Source: Batkoa obscura
Taxonomy: Eukaryota > Entomophthoromycota > Entomophthoromycetes > Entomophthorales > Batkoaceae
Direction of reading: 5' to 3'
DNA: 64,000 bases
Assembly: GCA_030770535.1 (NCBI GenBank)
Contig: JASVEC010000020.1
Span: forward strand, 806,001-870,000
The notes under the pieces are model-generated. The model did not search any database, was not told the DNA's origin, and was given only the letters and a program-made list of their open reading frames with translations. The position numbers were made by a program, and so were the translations under genes. How positions within the stretch are numbered: the first letter of the stretch is position 1; each line of letters opens with the position of its first letter. Positions 43,350 through 55,616 of this stretch are shown piece by piece.

Positions 43350-46300
43350 ATGAATTTAAACCAGAAATTGATGCCTTTATTCAGCTCGTTGGCCCTAAAT
43401 GATAAGACCCAGCGAATCTCAGCAAGTATACAGTTGATCACTTTGTTAAACGAATATCAAACCGAATTTATTCAAAAACAATCAAAAGGAACTTGGGAAA
43501 ATCAATTAAATGACATAAAAAATATCAAAGAGTGTTTACATCCTGATGTTTATTATTCATTGAATAGGCTTATTAAAGGTTTGGCTTCCGCTAGAGAATC
43601 AGCCAGACTTGGATATTCTCTCGCTTTGGCTGAGGTAATTAGAGAGGATTTATAGTTAAATTGATGGATAATTAATGATATTTTTTGTTTTAGTTGTTAA
43701 GATTATTGAATTACCTACCAGTAAGTATGATAGTGGATTTGATTCTAGAACATACTCCTTTAGGTACCAACTCAGAGGTAAATATGAGATTATTTATTAT
43801 ACGTTTCATTCATTTATTTGATTAGGAGAATAGAAATCATATGTTTGGAAGATTATTTGGGTTGAATAGTATAATAAGATCAAATCTACTGAATCAAAAA
43901 CAAATTGTATTTGAAGATTGGAAGTTGATTATTAATACTATATTTAATATTTCCAGTTATAAATCATATTTACTAAATCCTGCTTATGTAGTGTTGGAAG
44001 AGTTGGTGTTGGTGGTAAGTTAATTTTATATAATAAATATGTTTTCCTTTTTTTAATGTGTTACTTCCTGTGTAGGCTAAAAAAAGTGAGCATCAGAAAA
44101 AATTAGCAGAAACTCTTTGGGAAGCAGTTAATAAGATTGAGATTGGAAATAGTGAACATCTGGCTTTTTATCTATTAATTTTGACTAACTTTACGGTATG
44201 TTTTTGATGTTATTTTTATTTTATTTTATTACAATATTTAATATATGCCTTTTATAGGATTCATTAAGTGAAATAGGCAAAGACTTTAAGTTTATTCAGT
44301 TAGAAAATTTTGAAGATTTAGGTGAAATACTAGTAAGTTTATATATTATAATATCATAATAATTATAAAAAAATGTCTTTCTAGATTAAAAAATCAACAC
44401 ACGTACCAACTAATTTACCAAGTAGTTGGCAATTATTAATGGACGCTTTCTTTAAAGAAAACTTATTTACTAATCACTTCAAACTCGATCTCGGTAGATT
44501 TTGGGAGATTTGTGTCGAAAGTAAATAATATATTAATATACTAGTATAATACAATATTAACAATTTATTTACTATTAAAATAGATACACTATTTAAAATG
44601 TATAGAAAAAAAAATATTGAATTCGAAATGCTTGGATTAAAATTATTAAAAGCAATTATCCCATTGTTAAAAACAAATCAATTTCCACTTATTTTTTCAG
44701 AAAAATTAGTCACATTTTTGTATAATGTATCTAATCCAAGCAGTGAAACTTTCGCTTTAGCAAGTGAAGTTGTAAGTTTATTATTAATTATTTTTATATA
44801 TGTTAGTATAGTATTAATATACTTATTTTAGTTTAATTTGTTAAATAAAGTATTACAGTCAAATCCAATAGTAGGATTCTTAGTAGTAATAATGTTCAGT
44901 AATAGTTCTTTAAAAAGAAGAAAGAACGGATTAGTACATGATTTAATTAATGAGTTTACAAAAATATTGAGCTTAAAATCAATTAATGACTTTATAAATT
45001 ATTTAATTAAGGTATTTAATGCCGAAGAAGAGTAAATTATAGTATAATAATATAATAGTATCAATGCTAACATATTATTCGCTATCATTATTAGATTACA
45101 AGGATTATCGCCTTTAGAATCCCAAGAGTGGTCTATTCATCAGATGTCTCATGTATTAAAATATGCAAAATTAAAAGGGAGTGAAGATAGCTATATTAAA
45201 GTAATGGATTTTTTAACACTCCATTCTTTTTTCAATATCTCATTACCTGATTTAAATTCTCCAATTGAAATTGTAAGTTAATTTACAATAACTCATATTA
45301 TTATTATTGTATATTAATACTTCATTGTTTTTATTCTTATCTAGCTACGTATTAAGCCCAATTTCGATGTATCTAATGATATCCATCAACTTGCTCAAAA
45401 TAAGTTACTTTTATTACTAAAAGATAGTTTTAAGATGGCACCATTATCTGAAGGTAAGAAATAATAAAATAATAAAATAATCTTAACAATGTAATGAATA
45501 CTAATAACGATTTATAAATAGAAAAAACAGATATAAGAGCTAGAAATGCAGGATTTAAACAAAATCAAGAATTATGGATTCAACATGTGAATAAATTTAT
45601 ACAACAATTGAATTTAAGAGTCCAATTAAATCCCATTTTACCTTTATCTTTAGAATCAAAAGAACAATTGAATAAAGTAGAGCAATTATTAATTACTATT
45701 GAGTCAGAGATTGATAGCGATAGAACGAATCCTCACTTTGGTTTCTTTGTTTTAGTACAATTTCTGGAACTATTTTTAAATATTGATGGTAATGAAGCTG
45801 CTGCTTCTATTAAGGTGAATGATTTTTGAAATTTACCATTGTGGAGTATATTGAGTAATTTTATTTTTCATAGGAAGTCATTATCTGTTATGAAAAAATA
45901 TATACAGTAAAAAAAGGGAAAAGTAAAAAGAAAGCAGCCATAGAAGGTAATAGCAATAATAAACATACATTTAGTTGTTAATATTTTTTATCAGCTGATG
46001 GTACTGAACCAGTTGATGTATTAGTAGATTTATTGATATCTTATTTAACAAAGTCCAATACTTTATTTAAAGAAGTAATTGAATTGGTATTTGAAAGATG
46101 GTGCAGTTTAATAAAACAATCCACTTTAAGTTTAATATTTGATATTATTAATAATAGCGATGAAGATGATTTATTACAAGGGGAAGATGATGAAGAAAAT
46201 GATGATATTATCGAAATGGATGAAGATGAGATAAATGGAGATATGTTAAATGTAGATTTGATTAAAAATATTGCTTTTGATAGCGCAAAGATGGATGATG

Positions 46301-47320
46301 AGAACGAAGACGAAGAGGATGAGGGGGAGAATGAAGAAGAAAGCAGCGAAGAAGAAAATAGTGAAAAAGAGGAAAGTGATGACGACGACGAAAGTAGCGA
46401 AGAAGATGATGATGATGGAGAACAGGCGGGATTATTAGATGAAGAGTTGGCGAAAAAGGTTAAGAAAGCTCTTGGAAAAGCTGCAGTAACAAGTGACAAT
46501 GAATCTGACTTGGATGATGAAGAGATGTCAAAAATGGATGCTAATATCGAAGAAATGTTTAAACAGGCTAAATTGGCAAAAAAACAACAAGAAGGTATAA
46601 TAATTATATTATACTATATATGTTATATTGTATATTAACATTTTATATTTTTATAGAAACTAAAACAAGTATATCTCAACTTAAAGTGAAATTATTAGAA
46701 TGGATAAGCATCTACATAAATAAACAGGGAGACAATTTAAATATATTATATGTAATTGAACAATTATTGGTATTTATAAAGAAACATTCAGAAACATCAA
46801 TCACCAATCAAGCTGACATACTTCCATTTGAAAAAGGATGTAATATACTAATTAATAATGTAAAAAAGATTAAATTGAATCAAAAATTTCCAAAAGAAGA
46901 AATTAAGAGTGTTTTAGAAAATGCAATTACTTTAACAAATCTCACTAATGATTTGGTATATAAAACTTGTTCCAATGTAATTCAGAGTTTATTGGGCGAA
47001 ATTATTGAATGGGAAAATAAGGATTATGATAAGGTAATTTATTGCTATAATTTTATAATATAATTTAATAATATTGGTATTAATATTAGATTGTATTAAC
47101 AACATATACTAAAATCTTAGAAAACTTTTTTGAAAATGGAATGGCAACAACAAGGGATGGATTATTGATTGATTTGATGAGTTTGTCTCCTAAATTTGGA
47201 TGGCATTCCGCTACTAAAATCATAGAAAAAGTATCAATCGAGTCTAAAGCAAACCGTACAAAAGCTTGGATGGCTTTTGATATCTTACTTAAATTAGTCA
47301 CTACTAGTCAAAAGAAGGTA

Positions 47321-47352
<32 letters not shown>

Positions 47353-47894
47353 TAATATAATATGATATAATATAATAATAGTATACTAATAAGTTTAATC
47401 TAAAATAGAAATATTTTGATGAAGAAAAAGTCAGTTCATTTATTGAACCATTATATACCAAAGTATATTCGATTTTCAAAGCATCGTCACTTTCAAAAGA
47501 GCCATCTTCTTTAAAATTAGATCAACTAAAAAAGTTACTTTCCTTTTTGATTAAACTTAAATATTATTTGGAATTTAATAATCATTATAAGGTAATTATA
47601 ATAATATAATATTTTTATTGGTATTTTTATTGATATTTTTATTAGGAATATGATTTATTTTCAGCTGATGCATTTATATCAATATGTGATAAATTACTTT
47701 CACAACCTAACTTTATGAATAATGCACCATTAAGGGATTTAATCTATCAAATTACTGGGAAAAGATTTGAGTCTAAAACAAGGTAATTTTTTATCATTAT
47801 TAAGTGGTAATAAATATTCATATTAATATTTTTATAAAGAACTACCAAATCCAATTCAAGTTCCAAACTAAAAAAAGCTAAGCTTAATAATTAA
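43350..47894 (+). CDS. POL5: Pol5/MYBBP1A-family nucleolar protein
   Basis: Eighteen exons fit by phase: 43350-43634, 43694-43777, 43826-44014, 44076-44195, 44258-44332, 44385-44520, 44584-44771, 44832-45031, 45095-45272, 45345-45453, 45522-45814, 45874-45946, 45995-46594, 46657-47033, 47090-47317, 47409-47591, 47646-47782 and 47840-47894. They total 3510 nt, 1169 aa. Yeast Pol5 (about 1020 aa) is an essential nucleolar factor for rRNA production; despite its name it is not a replicative polymerase. Support: the N-terminal YYSLNRLIKGLASARESARLGYSLALAE block typical of the family, HEAT-like helical repeats throughout, a long acidic stretch at about residues 696-790, and a Lys-rich C-terminus. 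Introns are about 45-90 nt; the one after 47317 contains a TAA/ATA microsatellite. Confidence 0.9.
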
Positions 47895-48143
47895 GTAAAC
47901 TAATTCTAAGCAATGGTATTAATACATCTATTTCCCACCTTAACCCCCCTTCTTTCTATTAAAAATATAGAGTAATGCTTTTATCTTTATTAATGTATTT
48001 TCACTTTAATTTTATTTGCCTTTTTTTAATATTTAATACTATAAATTAAATCAAATAAAAGTAACTTTTAAAAATTAAAACTTTAACTTTACTGAACAAA
48101 TTATAAAAAAAGGGAAAAAAATGAATCCTATAAAAATCATACT
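47895..48143. other. Convergent 3' spacer POL5 / CreC gene
   Basis: 249 bp between convergent stop codons; it must hold both polyadenylation regions. Confidence 0.5.
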
Positions 48144-50131
48144 TTAACTCAACCCAATCTTAGCCATTGGTCTTTTCCAAATTTTAATGTGTCCTTTTTT
48201 ACATGTTGTAATAATTGCTTCTTCCCTGAAAACAATCGAGCATAAAGGATCTTGATGTACAGATTGGGCCTAACATTTATTTTTAAATAAACATTCTTTA
48301 AAGTTTATTATGATAATAGTAATTATTTTACTTACCATCAAGGGCTTCAACATCATCACTTGGTTCCTTGATTTCAATGGATGTAATACAGGCCCAATAG
48401 TATCCGCGTCTTTAACCCCAACTGTAGAATGTACTGAGTGAATACTTTGTGACCCTCTTCTAACTCTCTAATATATATTAGCCTTCCATCTTTTCATCTT
48501 CGTTAATAGTGCTACTTACCCCTTTAACCTTTGGCAACGCTCTTAACGAGAAATCCCATAGCAACAATTGACTATCTTCCCCTACGGAACCAAAGCGATA
48601 ATTCTCTTCATCACACTTCCAAAAATCAAAAGCTACCCCAGTTACCCAAGCATTATGTCCTTGACAACGTGCAATGATTTTTTGATCGGGATAGGACCAA
48701 ATTGTAATCAAATCATCTTGTCCTCCAGTTAATATATATTTACGATCTGGGCTCCAACAGACGCAGGTCATACCACCAAAGTAAGATGTAAAGATATCAG
48801 TTAAGCTAAAGGGGAAAAAAGGGATCAGTTTTTGCTATAAATAATGTGATTATATAATTAACTTACATCTCTTCATGATAATCAATGATTCTCAAACCAC
48901 CATCTAAACTAACTACAGCCAATAGTGAAAAATCAGGTGAAAAAGCAAATGCTACAGAAAGAACAAAAGTAAAGTTTAGTTGAAATTTAAAATATAAATC
49001 TCGTAATATCAATCACCTGATATAGGTTTTGTGGAAATTTGCCAATGAATTTGTGGGTTATATTTGGCGGTTAATTTCAAGCTTGGTTTAGTAATGCATA
49101 CTCTAAATGAATACAAATAAATAAATAACAATAGACAAATGTACAATAGTTTCATTACATGCTATTAGGCGTAGGTGAATTAGGTATAAAGCTTTGGTCA
49201 TCTTTATCCTTATCATAAACAATTAAGGAACCATCTGAATGTCCAACCAGAACTAAAGTTTCTGAGCCTGGTACCCATTTAATACTTGTTACTGAGCTGT
49301 TGTTAATGATACCCTGTGATTATTATGAATATGAATCAATTTTTCATTTTAAATATACAAAAAACTTACCTGTTTATTAATTCTCGAATATTTGCTAGAT
49401 AAAGGATCAAACCAAATTACATCTCCACTAGAAAGACCAATCACTACATCTAATTGTTCGCCAGAACGTGTTAATTTATTTACATCATGACATGTGGGAT
49501 ACGATTTGGTAAATATTATTTGTGATAAGGGCTCCTAAGTGCAAAAATAGTTAAAAGAGAACTCTTATTAATGTATAGCCTTCTACTGCTATTTTTCTAA
49601 CAGAAAAAAGTCTAGACTTACATGAGGCAATTGTATATCAACCCAGTAAAACGCTTTTCCCACATTGTAAAAAGCATACGTATGTTCCATAGTCCTAGAG
49701 AGCAAAATCGAGACTAAATTTTCATGTTGAATTATCTTTTGTACTAAACTGGAATTCGTTTTTGCTACTGAAGCTTTACTCTTTTTCTTTAAACTTGGTG
49801 TAAATAAACTAAATCCTTCTTTATCTAAGATACTAGTTAAATATTCTTTGTTCGTGTTGACAATACCGCTGCCACTACTAATACTAGTATTATTATTGCT
49901 ATTGTTGAGATTGGCAGTTGCTTCAGTATCTAAAGTTTCGATGAGTTCCGAGCTGATGTTTGGACTTTCTTTTAATTTCGGTTTACTATCTTTAAATTTC
50001 ACTGTCACTAAAGAGATACTTGTTCCCATTGTACCATTTGGTTGTAATGCTTCGCTAAGGTATATATCCTCTAATAAATGATATCGTCCCTCCGCCGATA
50101 TAAAGGCTTGTGTTTGAGGTGGTGGTTGCAT
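48144..50131 (-). CDS. creC: CreC/WDR20-family WD40 protein
   Basis: Eight exons: 49622-50131, 49370-49534, 49159-49313, 49017-49102, 48867-48951, 48520-48805, 48336-48467 and 48144-48269, total 1545 nt, 514 aa. In Aspergillus, CreC binds and stabilises the deubiquitinase CreB in carbon catabolite control; animal WDR20 activates USP12/USP46. Blades seen in order: [73 protein letters not shown], and a last blade [19 protein letters not shown]. The QDDLITIW...RCQGH...WVTGVAFD stretch is characteristic of the family. The N-terminal 120 residues are Asn/Ser-rich. The stop after EDEKMEG in a simple read is removed by a strong GTAAGT donor at 48519. Confidence 0.85.
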
Positions 50132-50534
50132 TTTTTTAGAGTTTTAATTATTTTTTAGATTATTAAAGGATTTTTTTTGAATTAGGTTTTTTGTATATGG
50201 TTAAATTTATTTTGATTCATTGATTCGTTCACTGAAGGAATCTTTCGCGTATACTAAGATTCAAGCTTTTGAAAAAGTGGCTTAAAAGTAAATAACAAGT
50301 TAGTCAAATATTTGATTCATAATATCAAAATCAACAACAATTTAGTTATATAATAATTTATTAAAAAGAATAGAATATATAAAAAATTATGAAACACTTT
50401 CCATATGTTACAACCTATAACTTAAGCCTAATAGAACAATTAAAATAGTCCTCAGTGAACTTTCCTTAATGAGATAATACAGAAAGTGGCAATTAATACA
50501 ATCAAAGTTCCCATAATTTACAGTTTGTAACTAC
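50132..50534. other. Intergenic region, CreC-gene promoter and RING-gene 3' end
   Basis: 403 bp between two minus-strand genes. No ORF or repeat. Confidence 0.5.
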
Positions 50535-51813
50535 TTAATTAGTAAAAGTTAACGAAGTAGGGCTAGCAGGTAGATCTCCTAACAATCTAGTTCTTTCTGT
50601 TGCTGGTTTAATCATAGGACATATATCTCTTTTACATATCGGACACTAAAAAAGAAATGGATTAATTACAATTATTACTACTGCTAATCAATAGCTCTTA
50701 CAAATTTCTTTCTAGTAGTTAGCCAAGGATCTATATTAAACAAAAAATATTAAATATCAATCGTATACCGTCTAACTAAAGCCCCTTACCTATACATGCA
50801 ATATGAAACTCATGTCTACAAGGTAAAATCCTCAATTCGTCCTCATCAATATAATCCTCTAAACAAATTGCACATTCTTCAGGTTCATTCCCCTGTCTTT
50901 TAGCTATAAAAAAATCTCTGGTTGGCAAATTTTTAACAAAATCAGGTGGTGCTAATTGAGCTTTATAAAGTTGTCTTTGTCGAATCTTCCACATAACATA
51001 AACAAAAAACATCATTACCGTTGGTGATAAAATGGTTACTATGATGACATCTAATAGAGGTCTAGATTGTTATAAAGTTAGTTTTTATAATAGTCATAAA
51101 AAGAAATATTTTACTGAAAAAAATTATTTGGTTCCAATCGAATCAATAATGGATCTGGTCCAAGTCCAACGCATAAATCATGTAGCGTTTTGTATTCTTT
51201 TTGAGTGATAAAAACGGAGGGTATAGCAACATCATCATTATCGCCTATTCACAACAACTTTAATACACCTTTTAAAACAAAAAATAGCCAAGTTTACCAT
51301 CTGCATACATAGTGACCAATCCACTTCTTTCATTGTTTCCTACCACTACCCCTTGGAAGCCACTATTTTGCATATACCTTACCTTTTCAATAAAACTACA
51401 GTTACCCCGTTTAATTAAAGCGATCAAATTATCTTCTTGATAGAATTTCCCCAGTTTGATTAAAGTTTCATTTAACGAAAAGGAATGGCAGCCATCTGGT
51501 TCTTGTTGCCCCCAATTAGGTAATGTTTCTATTGGGATTAGCTTTCCTATATACCCTTTGGTCGGTAAACGTGGGCCAAAGGAGGCAATTCGGTCCTAAA
51601 GAAAGTTCGTTAGGTTAAGCTGTTGCTATAATCTGTGGTGTTACTTGAAATGTATCATTGGTTTTCTATATTAAATTAATTCATTAGTTTGCAATAATGT
51701 TATTTAGTATTTAAATTTACTAAAACATGCAAGGAACCGTTAACTACATTGATAATAGATAGTAGAGGTATACAACCTAGTAGATAAAATAAAATAAAGA
51801 TTATAGAGGGCAT
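50535..51813 (-). CDS. PA-TM-RING E3 ubiquitin ligase (RNF13/RNF167-like)
   Basis: Seven exons: 51721-51813, 51645-51665 (21-nt mini-exon), 51298-51595, 51115-51244, 50790-51061, 50702-50730 (29 nt) and 50535-50645, total 954 nt, 317 aa. Order: signal peptide from MPSIIFILFYLLG; a lumenal protease-associated domain (DRIASFGPRLPTKG, LIALIKRGNCSFIEKVRYMQ, VAIPSVFITQKEY); one membrane helix (PLLDVIIVTILSPTVMMFFV); and a cytosolic RING-H2 finger (CAICLEDY ... LPCRHEFHIACIDPWLTTRK ... FCPICKRD). Such ligases sit in endosomal, vacuolar or secretory membranes and ubiquitinate cargo. The short exons complete the RING, so a simple ORF read would miss Cys/His ligands. Start 51813 was chosen over an upstream in-frame ATG because it begins the signal peptide. 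Confidence 0.88.
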
Positions 51814-52231
51814 ATAAGTTGGATTGAACGTTTTTAAAAGTCTTTTTGGAAGAAAAAATTGAAGCTGATAAAAATAAAAAAGAATCAAATACAAAAAAAG
51901 CTTGATTTTCTTTATTTTTTGTAAGTTGGTTTTTTTACCCCATTTTTTTAGCAAAAACAGTCACTAGTTTGAAAAAAGCATATTCTAAAAAAACTCCAAG
52001 CTTGTTCTATATGGAATACAATATGATTCGTTCATAAAAATGAGTTCATTTTTAATAACTAAAAATCTTAGCAGTTTAAAATGTGGTAATTGTCAAGTAA
52101 ATTTATCTGACAAAATTACACATTTGAGCTTGATCATTTGGTAATTATTACTTAAAAACTTGGATTTATCAAAAATCACATTCGTACATTTAGAATGAGA
52201 TATTATAAATAATTAAAAGTTGGCAATAAAT
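51814..52231. other. Intergenic, RING-gene upstream region
   Basis: AT-rich DNA with no feature recognised before MITE M29. Confidence 0.5.
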
Positions 52232-52328
52232 GAGGGTATATTTTTGTGTAACAATTTTATTAACAATTTTTCCGCTCAAATAAGGCTTAAAAGGTAGAAA
52301 GAGTAATGAAACCAGAAAAAACATCCCC
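52232..52328 (+). mobile_element. MITE M (M29)
   Basis: 97 bp, GAGGGTATATTTTTGTG to CATCCCC, with a perfect AAAT duplication. Confidence 0.88.
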
Positions 52329-52948
52329 AAATGTTGCTTTATTTTAGGTAGGAGTCATGTTTTGATACAGTTTATTAAAAAACGAAAAAATCAATTAATA
52401 GTATTATCTTTTATTCTACTTTATTAATTTATTTAAACATTGAAGACTCAATATTAGTGTTTATTTTTGGAAGTAAATTGTAGAAAAAGGGTAGATAGAG
52501 CTGTTAAAGTTCAAGTATCTATTGTATAACTGTTCATTTTCGAAGAAAATTTTGGGCATAAATCTCGCCAAAGCTAAAAGACCAGGCTTTTAAAAACAAT
52601 AACCAAAAAATAGTAGACAAGGGTTTTTGCAGAAATTGTATATTTGAAATTTAACAGCTGTAGTTGCAGGGTTTTAGAGCGTAAAGTGAAATTGGATTAT
52701 TAAATTCATAGGGGAGCTCTAAGGATTGTCTGATTTTAGTTTCATAAAAGAATGGGGTTCTAAACTTGAGGCTTTTAAAAATTAGAATAATCTCGATAAT
52801 AATAACCCAGTAATTATTTATAGAAAGCTATCAAAAACAAAAAAACACTAATAAAAAATACACTATATATTTAATAAACAAATAAAACCCACTTAAGTCC
52901 AAGCGCAGGCAATAAAAACACTTCATAACAGCCAGTTGATCTCTACTA
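52329..52948. other. Intergenic, nothing recognised
   Basis: AT-rich DNA downstream of the velvet gene. Confidence 0.5.
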
Positions 52949-53959
52949 TTAAGATAAAGGAATGATTCTATTATGTTGTAAATAAGATTTGAACATTAAG
53001 CTAAAATCTTTATAATCGGTTTGATCTGATTTTAAGCTGATGATGGAAGAGGAGCGAGAAGATTGGGTAGTAGTACCACTACTGTTGCTATCTAAAAATA
53101 GGTTGCATTCAATAGTTCCCGGTGTGCACATAGTATGGGAATAAGCAATCGAATTTGAACGTATCATCGGTAGATAGCTGACAGAGTTGGATCTCAGCGG
53201 CTGAGTGTATGAGATGGAGTTGGAGCGGGCATTATGATTCAAGGTGGTGGGAACAGGATTATTTAATGAAGTATTACTATTGTTATTATTTTTATTATGT
53301 AAACTTGTGTTAAACAAATTATATCCATTTAACTCTTTTTTGTAATTTGAGGGTAAATAAGTATTGATGGGCAGACTTCGTTTACGTTTTAAATAGTTAG
53401 TTGATTTTAATTTCATACCTTGATTCGAAAGCAGATCATTTAATTTAGTATTATAGTTATAACGTAAATTTAATTGATTGTTTAATATTAATTGAAATTT
53501 AGGGGTACATATACTGCTTAATTGATAGTTTACATCGTCCATTATATGATATAAGGTAAACTTTAGTTGATATGTATAATTGTGTTGCATTTCTTTGCTC
53601 AAATTAGTAAGTGTAAGATCATTAAATAAGAATAATCCGATCATCTCTTGGTTGAAATCTTTTAGCTTGTAAATGCTTTGGTTTAATGTACCACTTAATT
53701 TGATATTTTTGTCATTTGTTATTAAAGATACGTTGATATAAATGTAAGGACTAATTAAATAATCATCGTTGTTATTATTTAATGTATAGTTATCACTGTT
53801 ATTGGTACTATTATTATTACTACTATTACTATCAATAATATCGCTATTATCTACTATAAGTTGTATAATAGGAGTAGGTTCAATGATTTTTTTATCAACC
53901 TTAGACTGATAATAGATATCACTATTAGATTGTCTAAGGATTAATTTAAAATTCTTCAT
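52949..53959 (-). CDS. Velvet-domain regulator
   Basis: A single exon of 336 aa. The velvet fold begins almost at the N-terminus: FKLILRQSNSDIYYQSKVDK, then EPTPIIQLIVDN, the typical 'RQ...R...PP.IVQL' opening of the family. It continues with YIYINVSLITND, LSGTLNQS, MIGLFLFNDLTLTNL, YQLKFTLYHI and CTPKFQLIL, which parallel the later velvet strands (Y/F-FxFxDLSV-type). An Asn/Ser-rich stretch (about residues 40-65) interrupts the domain between strands. The rest is a Ser/Asn-rich tail with repeated RSNS segments. Velvet proteins are fungal DNA-binding, NF-kB-like regulators of development, sporulation and secondary metabolism. The subfamily (VeA, VelB, VosA, VelC) cannot be told. A basic KRKRS segment near 190 could be a nuclear localisation signal. 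Confidence 0.8.
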   Translation of the reverse strand: MKNFKLILRQSNSDIYYQSKVDKKIIEPTPIIQLIVDNSDIIDSNSSNNNSTNNSDNYTLNNNNDDYLISPYIYINVSLITNDKNIKLSGTLNQSIYKLKDFNQEMIGLFLFNDLTLTNLSKEMQHNYTYQLKFTLYHIMDDVNYQLSSICTPKFQLILNNQLNLRYNYNTKLNDLLSNQGMKLKSTNYLKRKRSLPINTYLPSNYKKELNGYNLFNTSLHNKNNNNSNTSLNNPVPTTLNHNARSNSISYTQPLRSNSVSYLPMIRSNSIAYSHTMCTPGTIECNLFLDSNSSGTTTQSSRSSSIISLKSDQTDYKDFSLMFKSYLQHNRIIPLS

Positions 53960-55616
53960 TTTGTTTACTATAAGAAAAATAAAAGTATAATAAAATTTAA
54001 TTTGAACTTTTCAACAAGTTTTTTAGATGTATTTATATACGTTTATTTTATGCTTATTATCAATAGTATTATTAATTTACAATAGTTTAATATAAGAAGG
54101 AGGTTAAGTTTTTGTTTAATATTTATGCCATAATGTTAGATTCTTTATTATACATTGGTAAACTTTCGAATATCTTGAATGGTAACTAATTAATGCTATA
54201 ATTCTATTCCAATTCCCATTTATTCATTTAATGATATCACCACCGCCAATATATTTTTAATAATAGTCTTAATATGTAATCTATTACGCTATACTCTTAT
54301 ACTCTTATATTATCATTATAACATATATAATGTATATAACAGGACATTATATCATTATAAAAATACATATCTATACATTTATATAATAAATGATAAATAA
54401 TAAATAATAAATAATAAACAATTATTGATTTTCTATTTGAATAATAATTAATTTACCTTAACTTTCAATAATAAAAGAAAGAGTATTAAGGTGAAACTTG
54501 GTTTTATTAATGGACCAAATTATATTGAAATAAACAAAGAATTATAAAAGCTACAAATAATAATAAAATACTATAATTAATTAGCATTTATTATTAACTT
54601 AAATAATAAAATACCAATAAATTAAGTTTTAGATGATTTCTATTAGGTATCCGATTGTTTTAGTTGTTAATTTAAAAATTAAATTCTTTTTTTTTATGAA
54701 TAAAAAATAAATGAATTTAAAACCTAAAAATAGTTTTAAAGATTTATTTATTATAAATAATAATACTTATTTTTTATAAATCTTTTATATCACTTTACCT
54801 TATAAATTTTTTGAAATATTATAATTTTCAATATATCAAAATCGGAAAAATGTTGAACCTAGGAGTAAAATCACCCCATATTAAAAAGTAAGATAAATAT
54901 TAATAGTATGAAATTAAAAGGTATCTTTTTGTATCTAAGAAATTGATTAAACAGCTTAAAAATATATAAAAGGTAGAATAAATAAAACTTGTTCTTTATT
55001 TTTTACTCTTATAGGCCAAAGCTCTGAGTGTTTTATTAGGTAAAACAAAACAAAATAAAATAAGATAAAATACTTAAGTCAGTGAAATTAAAGAGCTAAG
55101 CCATTAAGAGGAACCACGTGGTAAAGTAAGAAGGAAGTCCAAGACTTGCCTACCTTTGGTACAAAGCTCATTCTTGAAACTTTATTTGAAAAAAGAATTC
55201 AAGATTAGTTCACTTACATTTTACAAATATTTTTTAAATCAAATTGAGAAAAATTGCTTTAAATTTCATTTACACCTTATAAATTTATTCTATATTAAAA
55301 AAGTAATTACACTTCCACATACCAACTTTTAAATTCCTGCTACTCTTATTTTGAACAATAAAAATTCAAGCATTGCTTTAATTTAGCTACCAGAAATTGC
55401 TAATTTTAACTTTATTTAAAAAAGCCTTTAATTTTTATATGAGAATTGTTTTTGAGTGAGATTAGTAAACCTCCATTTTTAATAAAATAATCGTTTGGGT
55501 TTTTGGAATTGGGTAGTTTCTTCTTATAGTTGAAAAAATAAAGTTTAAATAAGGTTTTTAATGAACGAATTTAAAAAAATTACCCACCCTAATCCTAACC
55601 CCAACCTTAAGTCTGA
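53960..55616. other. Intergenic, nothing recognised except short repeats
   Basis: AT-rich DNA with an AATAAATAAT-type microsatellite near 54388-54420 and a short CCCTAA-like segment at 55587-55607. No coding ORF. Confidence 0.5.

Noticed and set aside
46041-46499. 152-aa Ser-rich minus-strand ORF
   Set aside because: Antisense shadow of the acidic stretch in POL5 exon 13.
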